From the NCBI RefSeq assembly GCF_030253575.1, contig NC_080562.1:20993852-21057851 (forward strand): 64,000 bases of DNA, written 5' to 3'. Numbering within the stretch: the stretch's first letter is position 1; the number at the start of each line of letters is the position of its first letter. The DNA comes from Rhododendron vialii. Its lineage: Eukaryota > Streptophyta > Magnoliopsida > Ericales > Ericaceae. Position numbers and translations under genes: made by a program. Below are positions 1-11,800 of the stretch, piece after piece. The notes beneath the pieces were generated by a model. That model was not told the DNA's origin and made no database searches. It saw nothing but the letters and a program-made list of their open reading frames with translations.

Positions 1-246
1 TTTTTTTTACTTTTACCCAAGTATTTTAAAAATAACCAATTTTTAGCCAAAAAAAATGACATTTTTGCGCTAAAAAGTGGTTATTTCTCAAAATACTTAG
101 GTAAAAGTAAAAAAAAAAAATTTACTTTTCCGATTCCTCTTGTCGAGACGAATCAATACCTCACAAAAGTTTGGCGCAAAACTAACAAATGCAAAAAAAA
201 TTCAAATAAGGACAATTTTCAGATTTAAGTTAAGTTCAAAAGAATG
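1..246. repeat. Right part of a foldback MITE (copy A), cut by the window edge
   Basis: This matches the right two thirds of the complete foldback element at 61626-62004. Shared parts are the inner hairpin (TTTTACCCAAGTATTTT against its inverse near 90-112), the near-palindrome TTGTCGAGACGAATCAA, and the end ATTTAAGTTAAGTTCAA followed by AAGAATG. The left arm would lie before base 1. No coding capacity is seen; it is a non-autonomous element. Confidence 0.75.
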
Positions 247-369
247 GGAGTGAAATTACCTTTTATCTTTATCCCGTGAAACAAATCCACCAGCCGAGCA
301 GGAACATATTCAGACACACAAAAGGTATGTACATATATATACCGATGGAGTATATATGTATGAGAAAAA

Positions 370-568
370 CTTTTTTACGGGTGTGCCGTAAAAAAGAGTT
401 TGCGGCGCTCAATCGCGCGCGTCTAAAAGTGTTTTGGACGGTTCGGATTAAAAATCAATTTTACCGGTCAAAATTGAAAAGCATATCTCAACCATTTATT
501 ACCGAAGTGGACGACCAAGATTGCGCAAAACCGTAAATAAGTTATTCACGGCTCTCCGCCGTGAATAA
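370..568. other. Two perfect 11-bp hairpins flanking about 145 bp
   Basis: The first stem CTTTTTTACGG (370-380) pairs perfectly with 386-396 around loop GTGTG. The second stem TTATTCACGGC (542-552) pairs with 558-568 around loop TCTCC. The spacer is unusually rich in CG steps for this region. It may be a small mobile element or its two ends, but I see no target duplication. Confidence 0.4.
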
Positions 569-599
569 GTTTCTCTCTATATGTATACCACTAATTTAA

Positions 600-600
<1 letters not shown>

Positions 601-650
<50 letters not shown>
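601..650. repeat. (GT)n(AT)n microsatellite
   Basis: Eleven GT steps run directly into about fourteen AT steps, roughly 40 bp upstream of the likely TATA box of the WRKY gene. Short ORFs on both strands here are repeat artefacts. Confidence 0.95.
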
Positions 651-655
<5 letters not shown>

Positions 656-685
656 GCAAGCGAACCAAAGTAAAAATAGTAGCAT

Positions 686-692
686 TATAAAA
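686..692 (+). promoter_or_regulatory. Likely TATA box of the WRKY gene
   Basis: TATAAAA lies about 150 bp before the first ATG at 840, a normal distance for a plant promoter plus short leader. A pyrimidine-rich stretch follows at 710-775. No start site can be fixed from sequence alone. Confidence 0.5.
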
Positions 693-839
693 GCAAAGTC
701 TTCCATTAGTCTTTCCTCTTCAAGTCTTAACCCTCCTCCCACGCCCGCCATCATGTCCAACTTCATCTTCCTATCAAAAAACATCGCTCGATTGATCTGA
801 AGCCAAAAACCCAATCAATCTGATCAACATTAATTAATT

Positions 840-3800
840 ATGATGGATAGCTATAATGAACATCAAGATCTTGAGCTATTGGAATATATTGCACTACTGA
901 ATCAACCAGAGGAAGAGCCTATATCTAGCTTCACTCCAAATCCCTCTCAATCTGCAGATCAATTATTTCTAGAAAGCAGCAGCAGCAGCAGTGCATCTTC
1001 GTTCAATCCTCTTTCAACCAACGTACCAAGAAACAGTAACATGCAAGTCTTTGCGTGACGATATCATTGTTCTTTTTCAAATCAGATGACCGTGGCTGGA
1101 GTTTTCAGAATATTTTTTGAAATGATCTTTTTTCGCAGATTATGGAAATTTTATTTGGTTGATGTTCTCACTTCTCAAAACATTTTTAAATGCTTTGTTT
1201 GGATTGAAGTTTGAAATTTTTTTTGAAAAATATTAGGGGTAATCAGTGGAGAGAGATAGAAAGAGAAATGTTGGAAGTAGAGATAATCTAGGAGGAATTT
1301 TTTGAAAAATTCTTTTTGAATTGTGAAGAGAACAAGGCAGTTTCTGAGGAGTTGTCATGTCTGTGGTCCACACCTTAACAAAGTTGATCTCTCCAATTTA
1401 GGTGTAAATTTGGGGGGGGGTTTTATGCTAACCATTTATTTGATGATGTTATTGTGCAGAAGATGTGAAAGTGGGTTGAAGAGAGTGAAGATGGATGTGG
1501 GATTAAGGATTGCATTTAGAACAAAGTCTGTGATGGAGATCATGGATGATGGATTTAAATGGAGAAAGTATGGAAGGAAGACTGTTAAAAGTAGCCCAAA
1601 TCCAAGGTAAAAATAGTTGCACCATATTATCTTTCCATTTTTACATGAGCTTCATACAATTAAGATTTTGAAAATGATTTGGGCTGGCTCCCACATTGGA
1701 AGTATAGGTTAAGTGTGTGTGTGTGTGTGTGTGTGTGTTTAAGAAGGAGCTCACTACTGTACCATACATAAATCTATAAAAAGTATAATTAATCAAACGA
1801 TAGAATTGGTCTCCCAGCATTAATTAATAATGAAGGTGCTTGTAAGCTGACCCATATATCTCAGTTATAAAAAATATAGATCTTTCAAAAGTGTTGCATA
1901 GGTGCACGTCATTGTCTCACTGTCTAAGTTTATAACGGGCAAATTGAGTAAGAGGACATACTATAAAAGTTTTTGCTATAATGACATAAATATTTTCTCA
2001 TGAAGTTTAAAAGAAATTCTGCCCAGGATTTACAAAAAAAATCCCTCCCAAGGTTGACTGGCGTTGACCAAGCTTGATCAGAGTTGAAAGTGCCTAAAAC
2101 CCTAGGGTACCCTATGATAGTGCCTAAAACCCTAGGATACTCTATATATGAAAGTGCCTAAAACCCTAGGGTACCCTATGAAAGTGTCTAAACCGCTAAA
2201 ATCCTATAATAGAAAAGTACACCCTAAAACCCTATGAAAGTGCCTAAAACCCTAAGGTACCCTATGAAAATGCAACAAAATCGAAAAACACAAAAAAAGA
2301 CATTTTGTGTTAGCCAAATAAGGCCCTTATCTCATTTAAGACAATTTAAATGAAAAAAAGACATTTTTTGTGCTAGCTAAACAAAGCCCTTGTCTCATTA
2401 ATGGCAATTTTGTCTTTTCACGGACTCTAGACTCTAAATATTTTTATTAATGGACTCTACACATCACAGAAACTTAAGCTGAACTAAAGCTCCTACGGGA
2501 TTGTTTCATTTGGACTTTAAAACTAATATGATGATTTCGTAAATAGGAATGAAACTTCGGGTTTCTGGCTTCGACGAGCCCTTCTTCAAATAACTTTGTT
2601 CTTGGTCTAGGAGTGTTGTCCTTCCATTCCGTCAGTAGATAATCTCATACCCTTTAACACTTACTAATTAACACATAACAAATAATAATTAAAACAGAAT
2701 TGAGCACGTCGTCATTGATTGTTTATCTAGCCTTTAACTTTTGTGAACTTTACGAATATCAACCTTCAGAAACCACAGGCAAATCATGTGGTACCACATT
2801 TAAAAGTTTCACTCGCCTAACGACATAGGTCCCGCAGGTAAACCACACCTCATTCCTTTTTTCATTACTAGTAACGTCTACGTACATGTTCTCTTCCAAG
2901 TTCGCAAACTACCCAGTGATCCTAAAGTATTTCCTACGTTCACGTCACGTAATTAACCAGTCTATCACATTGCGCAGTGAAACAAAATGGCACAAGAGTT
3001 CAACAAGCCTAATCGATTGAATATTTTACAAATAATAAGTACACACCAGTAATGATTTACGTTAGCACATATGATGTAAATGTTATGGATTTGAGTACGT
3101 GACTTTTATGGTTTCATTGTAACTTACAATTAGTAATTTGTTAAACTTCAGGGGTGAATTTGTAATTTATTAACTTCTAGGGGCTATCTTGCAATTTTGT
3201 AACCTTAGGGTAATTTGGTAATTGAATAAGCCATAGAGATTATTATGTAATTTATTAAACTCTAAGATATAATTCTTAATTTCATGAACCATAAGACTCA
3301 TTTGTAATTTATTAAACACTAGTGTTAAATTAGTCACTTTATTAATTTTTAGTAAAATTTGACTTTTACATTTACTAAGTTAAGTTACTATTTAGTTACT
3401 TTAATGTTTAATAATATCTAGATCATACTAAATGTTATTCGAGACTTTTATTAACTTAAATATAAATATATTAACTACTACTATTCTATTATCTACAAGA
3501 GTTTACTATAATCTTGGTTACTCTTCAAGTTTCAAATTTTCTTGTTCTCGCCTACTTTTATTCCTTAAATTATTTCATTTCACTACAAAAACAATATTGT
3601 AGTGAGAGGCAAGTACAATTCTTAGTATTATTTTCACAGTGTTCATTCTCTTAATAAAATATCTTATATTTACTATACAATTAATACGAACCTAAGATTA
3701 TGTATACTTTTAAGAATAATAACTAAGGCCATCATTCTATAGTTTGAAAACTTAATAAATAAATTTAAGATTTAGTTAACACTCTGGATACATAGATCCA

Positions 3801-4337
3801 ATACACAAGGAAAAATTGCCGCCTATTAGCAACCCAAGAAAAGAAAAGGAATAAAATTGCTTATTCCAATTATACCACATTGCTTACATAGATTTCTCCC
3901 ATGGGATTATGCCGCAAGAGATAAATCTCTTGTGAATCCCTTAGTTCCGGCGTAGATGACCTACTTTTGACTGGACCAGGGGGGAGAACAGTTGAGATGC
4001 ATGTAACTTGGCTCGGATACCCCTAAATGTTATCCCAAAAAAGAAAAGAAAAAACCACTCCTATATGTCATTTGACTCATTTCATAGCCAACTTAACTTG
4101 GCCGGATAATCAATATACACTAGTATAACCTTGTACATGGTATACTTTTCTGTCAACAACGACATAAACAGGAACTACTACAAGTGCTCAAATGAAGGGT
4201 GCAAGGTGAAGAAGAGAGTGGAAAGAGACGGAGACGATTCCCACTATGTGATGACAACTTATGAAGGGATCCACAACCATGAAACCCCATCATCATCCTT
4301 TGTTTCCAAGCTTCGCCCTCTTTTTCACCAACCCTAA
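840..4337 (+). CDS. WRKY transcription factor, group IIc (WRKY50/51-like), WRKYGRK variant
   Basis: This is a nuclear DNA-binding factor; the WRKY50/51 group acts in defence, salicylate and jasmonate signalling. Three exons fit in phase: 840-1054, 1460-1606 and 4172-4337, giving 175 residues, close to the usual length. Exon 1 has an acidic and Ser-rich N terminus. Exon 2 encodes the [12 protein letters not shown] core and ends inside the conserved PR|NYYKC arginine codon, the hallmark intron position of this group. Exon 3 gives the zinc finger C-X4-C-X23-H-X-H. The exon 1 donor (GC|GTGACG) was chosen because it alone fits the phase of the strong acceptor at 1459; it is the least certain junction. 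The heptad has Arg where most WRKYs have Gln and WRKY50/51 have Lys. Intron 2 is about 2.6 kb. Either of two adjacent ATGs (840, 843) could start. Confidence 0.88.
1714..1738. repeat. (GT)n microsatellite in WRKY intron 2
   Basis: About twelve GT steps lie just inside the second intron of the WRKY gene. Confidence 0.9.
2085..2275. repeat. Imperfect tandem repeat with telomere-like AAACCCTA motif
   Basis: Five or so diverged units of the form AGTGCCTAAAACCCTAGG followed by (G)TACCCTATGAA lie inside the WRKY second intron. AAACCCTA is one unit of the Arabidopsis-type telomere repeat, but here it is embedded in a longer unit of about 30-40 bp, so this is an interstitial satellite and not a telomere. 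Confidence 0.75.
2276..4171. other. Rest of WRKY intron 2, AT-rich, diverged repeats
   Basis: No gene is seen. Between about 3120 and 3320 a phrase like TTGTAATTTATTAA recurs five or more times at 40-60 bp spacing, suggesting an old degenerate tandem repeat or retroelement remnant. Confidence 0.5.
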
Positions 4338-5816
4338 GTCTTGTGACAACATTGTACTTCCCGTACGTACCTCTTCTTGTCCTTTACCTTCATGGAATGA
4401 AATTCTTTGTTGTATACTATTTCTAAGATTTATGTCAATTTGTATTCAATTCTCGTAGAGAATGCTAGTATGACTTTTGTAGTCTTTTAATTCGTACGGT
4501 GTTGAAATCCAACTCCAACGACTACTGTGAGTGCTCATAATTTCTATAACGCCATCCGCAATTTTTATTTCCTTTTCTGAGTGATATTTGTGCAACATTG
4601 AAGTGATCAAAGACCAATCAAACTTATTAAGTTAAAACCAATGCCTTGAGCATAAGTTCACTATGAAGTTAGATAACATTAAGCACATTTCTTATTGATT
4701 CTTTCACTGGAACTACTTCATTGCATTAACAGAACTACACTGCACCCACCTTTTAACTACTCCATCGCACCCACCTTAAAATCATCAACGATATCATTTC
4801 CTTCAGCATATCTTTACACGAAAATGTAGGAAGTTAATTCATTTACAATTTAACAGTTATTCCGGCATTGTATAGGTCAATCAGAATATTGAAACTTGAT
4901 ATTGGCCAAGGAGGAAAATATCAGGATATCAAAGGGCAAAAAAGCAGTTAACAAGGTTGTCATTCATCTTCAATCCAAGCAAAGGGAACGAATATGAGAA
5001 ATAAGGTTGAGAAATCCATACACAAGTGTCCTAGTGCTGCTGACATAGATATCCCGGACCGATTAATGTACAGTATCCTGGCCTACTCCAATTTGATCAG
5101 CAATCGGAGACAGATCCTTCTCTTTTCGATTTATGTCCTCTTACTACTCTATCCACCATACAATGAAAACATTTATTCAAAATTCCTTGACATCGAAAAG
5201 GATTTCTAACCTGCATTCACTCCTCATCAATTTCCACATTACCACTCACCCAAGACACTAGTTAGCAACATTCAGTTTCAGAGCTCCCTTACAGAGTCTA
5301 GTGATGGTATATGACCATAATGATGGTACGCTGTGGCTTGTTATGTCCGTGGCTTTGGGTGAAAGATATTGGGGTGGCAATCCTTGCCGGTGAAGTAAAG
5401 CTGAACAGTGATGGTGGTGGAATGGCTGTCTAAGACGGCAACGAGCAATCATATGTCATATAGTGGAAGGAAGGACATTGGAACTTCATATAGAGTAAAA
5501 GACTCGGGACACCACATTTTTCACCGCCTAAACCACCTGACTCCTGTCAAAGGCAGCAGCCGCATACGATAGAACAGGGCACTACAGGCTAACCAAGTGA
5601 AGGATGCAACTCAATGATTGGGACAGTAACAAGACACCATGCAAGCATACGGAGGAGATAAATTTCAACAATTGGAGAGAAACTAATTATAAGGAACATT
5701 CTGAGGAATGAATATTGATACCGCGTGATCCATTGCATGTAAGTAATAGTTCACATATAAGACGGGCATTAAAACCAAAAACTCACAAAAGTTACCAAAT
5801 GGCCTCTAGCATTCCT
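4338..5816. other. Gene-poor spacer
   Basis: Contains the WRKY 3' region and unremarkable single-copy-looking sequence. Short ORFs (for example 4994-5209 and 5258-5452) have no recognisable domain or paired splice signals, and I assign nothing here. Confidence 0.5.
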
Positions 5817-8800
5817 TCACGTACCCCGTTTTTCGAGGAAATCCCTAGTTCTCTTCCTCAAGCGAGTGAAGACAATAACCACACAAGCAAGGATCCAAGG
5901 AGGAACTCTCCCACCATATAAGCTCAGTTTTTGCATCCATTCTGGAGATTCCTTCATGACAAATACTATCATGAAGGTGATAACTGCAACTCCTAGCAAG
6001 ATCTTGGTAATAGGTTTTAGTAAGGAGTCCTGAAATCAGACAACATCAACGAACGGGATAAGGAATTGATAAAATCGGGTCCCAATGCAAGAAAAAAGTT
6101 TACAGGAAAAAGACTCGCAATGAATTTAGGTACTTCAAAGTATTATTAAACACTGACAAAATAAGTAGAAGTGATCCAGGAAGAATAAGCTTTTCCTTTT
6201 AACTAATCAAACATATCAATGTATATTATTAGTGCGCTACAAAACCTTGGCTGAGAACCAAGTTTGATAATAGTAGCATCTATGTAGCACCGATATGGAC
6301 ACGGGACACGACACCAACACACTGACACAGAAATTTTTCAAGAAAATGGGGACACAACGCGTTGGGGGGACACGTCAGTGTATACAAATATACATATACA
6401 TATACATATACATGTTTATAAACATATATATTCATGCGTGTGTGTGTGTGTATACCTACTAGCAAGCACAGCAATGGTCCCACCAAATCGAGAAAGCTAA
6501 AGTCCCACCCACTTCATCCATCTTGAAATAACTTTAACCTATCAACTTCCCGTACAAATCCTCCTTTTAATATTATGGATATACATATTCTACGTAGCAT
6601 CGACACTACGCCGGAAGCAACATACCAGCGTCCGATCCCTTCAGTGGTGGCGCCACATTATAGGTAGCAGGTCAGGTGACCCCACGGGAAAAAAATAAAT
6701 TCTATTATTATATTAACTTTTTTCTGAAGTTATAAATGACCCATCAAAGTTAGATGTTGACACCACACTAGATGATTTTTCAATCTTCGAAACACACTAA
6801 AAGTTCCCAGAGAATGCAAAAGGAAAGGCTAAAACCCATTTGATGATGTCACCACTATATAATTTTCCAATAAAATCTACAAAATATACAAAACAAAAGG
6901 CTAAAAACAATTTGATGGTGTCATTCCATTAGATAATTTACCAATCTTTGAAGCCCACTAAAATTAAAACCAATAAATACAAAACCAAAGGGCTAAAAAT
7001 CAGTTCCTCTTTACACTGTCCCTCTCTCATCCATTCATCGCGTAGTCAATCGGAGTCCTCGCCAGTTTTTTGTCGCCTCTCTCTTGAAGATTTAGCATCA
7101 AACAATAAAGCACTGGTACAAATTCTAGTGTTAGCTCCTCTGATTTACTTTGAATAGGTTTGGTAGTATTAAATGTATAAAATTTGAGTTGAGATTGGGA
7201 TAGTACTGTTATTTAAACAGAGTATAATGCACGAATAATGTACATCTATATTGCTTAAGATGAAAAGCATGAAAATCTTATACTATCTAGGCTCTGGGAA
7301 TTGCATATAATTATCGCTTAAGATGTAAAGCATGAAAGTCTAATACTCTCTTGGCTTTGGGAATTGCATATATTTAGGATATTGGTTGTTTGATTGTTTG
7401 GGAAATTGCATATATTTTCGAAAGAGTATTGACGTTCATGAATGACCCCATGCTACCAAAATCCTAGAGTCGCCACTAGACACGTATCTGACACTTAATC
7501 CCAAAGTGTCTTTATTTTCTTCCAATATTTAGGGCTTGGACTCTCTCCCGACACTCTAAGCGTCCCTAAAGTGTCATGTGGGTGTCCTTAAGGTGTCGGA
7601 GGGTGTCAGGAGAATGTCCAACCCCCAAATATCAGAAAAAAATTAGGACACTTTGAGATTTAAATGTCAGACATGTGTCCAGAGCATGCCCATGTCCAAC
7701 ACCGACACTTCGCTGCTACATAGAGTAGAATACTAGCAAGTCTAGATGTATCACATTCAGACGTGTTATCTGTGCAGTCCACACTGTTTGTAACAACTTG
7801 ATAACAAGTTGGATAAAAGAATAAAGAGGATAAAAACCAATTCCAAGATCATAACAATTAAAGACTATGGAACAACATAAACAAAGCAAGAAAACCCTTT
7901 CAAATGGTAACAGGGAAACTTTTGTCCTACGACTCCTACCATATAACTTTGATCCTTAAGCTCATAACAGACAAAACTTATTACATGTTTGTATCAAATC
8001 CAACAAACTACTCATTGACGGCTACCCTAAGTGCATATACCAACAAAATGCACATTGAGCATAAGTATCCCTTGAGGGATGTCCAATAGCTTGAAGCTGA
8101 GCAGAACGCAAAAGCCAGCCACAAAGGAGTTCTCTGACATCATTGCAATACTGAAACAAGGACCTTCCTTGTCGCTTCTTAAACACTAGTTTCAAATAAA
8201 CAACAACAAAAGAACATCAATTTCATAGCTTCCCTAGATGTTTCAACTCAATTTTCCCGCAATGAGCAAAATCCCAAAATATTACTACTTCCGTCCGTAT
8301 TTGTTTGTCCACTTTCACTATTCCACACACCTTAAAAAAATTCTACATATCTTTCAATACAAATTTCTAAAAATATGCAATATGGATCTTATTTGATAGA
8401 TCTCAATTAGTTCTATTAAACGAAATTTTCAAAATCATGAAACCCATTAGGTTAAAGTTTGTTGTGTATTCATGTTGTGATGATAATTTTTTTAGTATCA
8501 TGGGCCAGGGGGGCGTAATCTGGAACCTATTGCTTTATGCGTCAATGGCCAAAAAGGACATTAAATTATCAGCATGAGTCAAAATACTGCAAGAGAAAGA
8601 GTTATGTCCATATCAGTCCACTGTCCACCCATTCACATATATGTACAAGCTTTGGTCCTCTGTGATGCACGAATGAACTAATATTAGTTAAGCCTTTTCT
8701 AAAGATTGCCAAATCATTTACTCATGAAAGACAATAGGCTTGATATTGCTTTTTTTCATTTTAATAGATTTATAAAATATTACAAAATGGTGTCATAATT

Positions 8801-11800
8801 TCCATTCTCATTCCTCAAAAACGAAACGGTTAACCTGTTGGAAGAGTTCCAATCTTCTTAGTGAAAGTGAGTTGAAATTTTTGGCATTTTTCATTCAACA
8901 ATGGAAAGCAACGATGGTTTTATTTTAAAATCTTTCACAATGATTTGTTCTTAAAAAGAACTTCGGTTTATGGTTCGCCAACCATAGGAAGGTGGCTGGA
9001 AGGGGTGAATCGTGATTGTGTGAATGAGAAAGGGAATGGGAGAGAAATGAATGAGAGAGGGAAAGAGACTAAGAGAGAGAGAAATTGGTGTTGACAAATG
9101 ATTAGTGAAATCATGTTATTCAACTTACCCTATATTATGAATTTTATCGGTACACACAGTTTTTATGATAAGTATAAACGCTTTCTATCTTTCACTTACT
9201 AGCTTTGTTTAACAACTGATTAGATATTTGAGGAAAGGGTAGAACAAATTGAGAAAGGAAGAGAATATTTTGAAGAGTGCCATACACATGCTTAGTGTAC
9301 ACAGTATTGTATTGGTAAATCGTAACTGCTAGTGGAAGTTAAGTAGGTACCAAATTGCAGGGTTTGTTTATAGGAACCAATCCATTGGATGGGAAGATAG
9401 ATACATGTGTTCAGTTATAAGGGATATTATTGGCGATATTTGCTATCATTTTTTTACCCCTTTTCGAACTAATAGAGGGGGAAAGTTGTCGCTTTGGAGT
9501 TTTATCTGCAATTTGCTTTGTGTATGCGGGGATCTGGTTTTTCCTGAATTCTACGGTCTGGTACGAGCAGATGAAATTCTTTCAACAAATATGTGAATTA
9601 GGAAGGATTGGTCAACTAATATGAACCAAATACTGAACCCTAATATACCAAGCATTTTTGTAACCCAGAAAAAAATTGGTCAGCCTTCTAGATAAATGCA
9701 ACAAATGCAGCAATGCAAATGCGCCTAAGATGAATGTAACCCATGGTCATTGACCAACTTCAGTTGGCACTATTGGACTCTTTGACCTGTACCGTAGTAC
9801 CCATAATTTGGCCAAGTGGCCAACACACTAAATTCTACTCCCTCCGTCCGTGTTTGTTGGTCCATTTTCAGCATTCGTGTCATGGTTTAAATTATCCATC
9901 ACATCAAAATCACCACTGGACCTAGGGCTGATTAACGAACCGAATGAGCCAAACAAATTATTGTTCAAGCTTGATTTGTTTATGTAGTAGGGTTTTCCCC
10001 GAGGTAGGGAAAATACACTCAAACACGGGCTAAGTAGGCACCACATAAGGGTACGATGCAGGGGATAGAGGCCGAGCACGTGTGGAGCACGGGAACACTA
10101 ACAAGAGTCCGCACAGGGAAGTGCACGTGGCAGCACGGCAGCACCACGGGAAGGTGCATAAGGCCGAGCAGGGGTTATTAACGGACATTAATGAGCAAAG
10201 GTGCTCAAAATGGTTGCCAAGCAAAAAACACGATCACGTAGTAATAGCCGAGCTAAGCCGACCAACGAAATGGGCAGCTGGATAGGTCCGGAATGTTCTA
10301 GAATGAGGTCTTTACGTGATAAAGGCGGATCCCGCGAATAAAGGAATAATAAATTCTGTCGTGAAAGGCAAAGACAGAATTACTATATGGAATGAATTCC
10401 ACGTAGGGAGAGTTTCCTAGTGAGCAAGGGATCTCGGCTCATTGGGGCAGAGAGTCCCAGAAAGCTAAGTTTTCTATACAGGTAAGGAAACTTAGGGTAA
10501 CACGGGATCTTGGAGAGCAAGTCATACGAAATCTATAAATACGAAGTAAACCTAATGAGAAAGGTACGCTTTGAGCCGTAATAGCACTTCCAGACTTCCT
10601 TACAAAACTAGGGCTTTTTAGTACAAAAATACTAACTTTGCCATCGGAGGGCCTTTGCCGACGAGAGGCATAGGTGCGCTCACTGTTTTTGTGCTGCAGG
10701 TTTTAGGTTTCCGGCGAAGTTGTCACGTGCGTTGATGTCAAAGAGTGTGGTTCTTACTAAGGCAGTTTTCACCATTTACAATTGGCGCCGTCGGTGGGAA
10801 AAGACGTAACTCTTTGAGAACACGACTATGACTGAACAGAATCCTAAGAACCCATTGAACAAGGGTGTAGACGGAAGTAAAGTTCCGCCGCCGGCACCGA
10901 AAAAGCTGCCGCAGGCGAAAGACAAAGAGACAGCCAATCTAAATAAACCACCATTCGTGCTTCCAACCCATGAGGATGGGGAGGGAAGCGGAAAGACGGG
11001 AAATAGCAAGAAAACAAAGGACAAATCTGTCTTTCTGTGAAGATAGGCGTGAGAAGTCCAACAAATGTTTTGTGAGCGTTTGGGACTGCAATGATAGTCT
11101 CGAACATAAGGAACATGAACTGGAGGAGTACGCCAGGCGAATGAAAAGATGTGAGCGAAAGATACGCGAACTTAAGAAACAGGGGACCTATGAGGAAAGG
11201 TCAGGGAGTACACGAGAGTACCAACGCAAGGACCAAACTCCAAGGAAGCACCGAAGGACTCTCCCCACAAGAGGAAGGGAAGAAGTCTGACTAAGAGACG
11301 AACATGGACCCTGTGGCACATATCCAGCACTATCACCAGGCCATGTTCATGCATGAAGGAGACGATGCTATCATGTGTAAGATGTTCCCCTCAAGTTTAG
11401 GAAATGTGGCAATGGCATGGTTCCACAAGTTGGCACCAAACTCAATCAGAAGTTGGAAACAACTATCTGAGGAGTTTACTGGGCATTTCCTAACAAGCCG
11501 AGCAGACCCTAAGACTTTCGAAGTACTGTCCTCCATGAAACAGGGACCCAGAGAGTCGCTGAGAAGTTATGCCAAGAAGTACTGGGAGGCATTCAACGAG
11601 ATCTAGAATTGCAGCGAGGAGTACGCACTAGCTACCTTCAAGACCAGCTTGGTTCTGGGAGGGAAGCTCCGAGAACACTTGAACATGTACCCAGTAGAAA
11701 CGTTGGCCAAGCTAATGGAAAAGATAGAACAACATGCTCAAGCTGAGGATGATATCCTGCGGGGAGGGGATAAGCGTCCAGTCGAGCAGCCAAAGGGGGT

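Noticed and set aside
2085..2275. True telomere or chromosome end
   Set aside because: AAACCCTA is embedded in a longer diverged unit and lies within a gene intron.
6642..7479. A precise target duplication for this inner repeat
   Set aside because: Flanks CCCTTC and AGACAC do not match, so only the inverted ends are reported.
9436..9624. Hydrophobic ORF (LLAIFAIIFLPLFELIEG...) on the plus strand
   Set aside because: It resembles a membrane segment but has no homologous neighbour exon, no clear splice partner and no known family; it lies in the intron of an opposite-strand gene.
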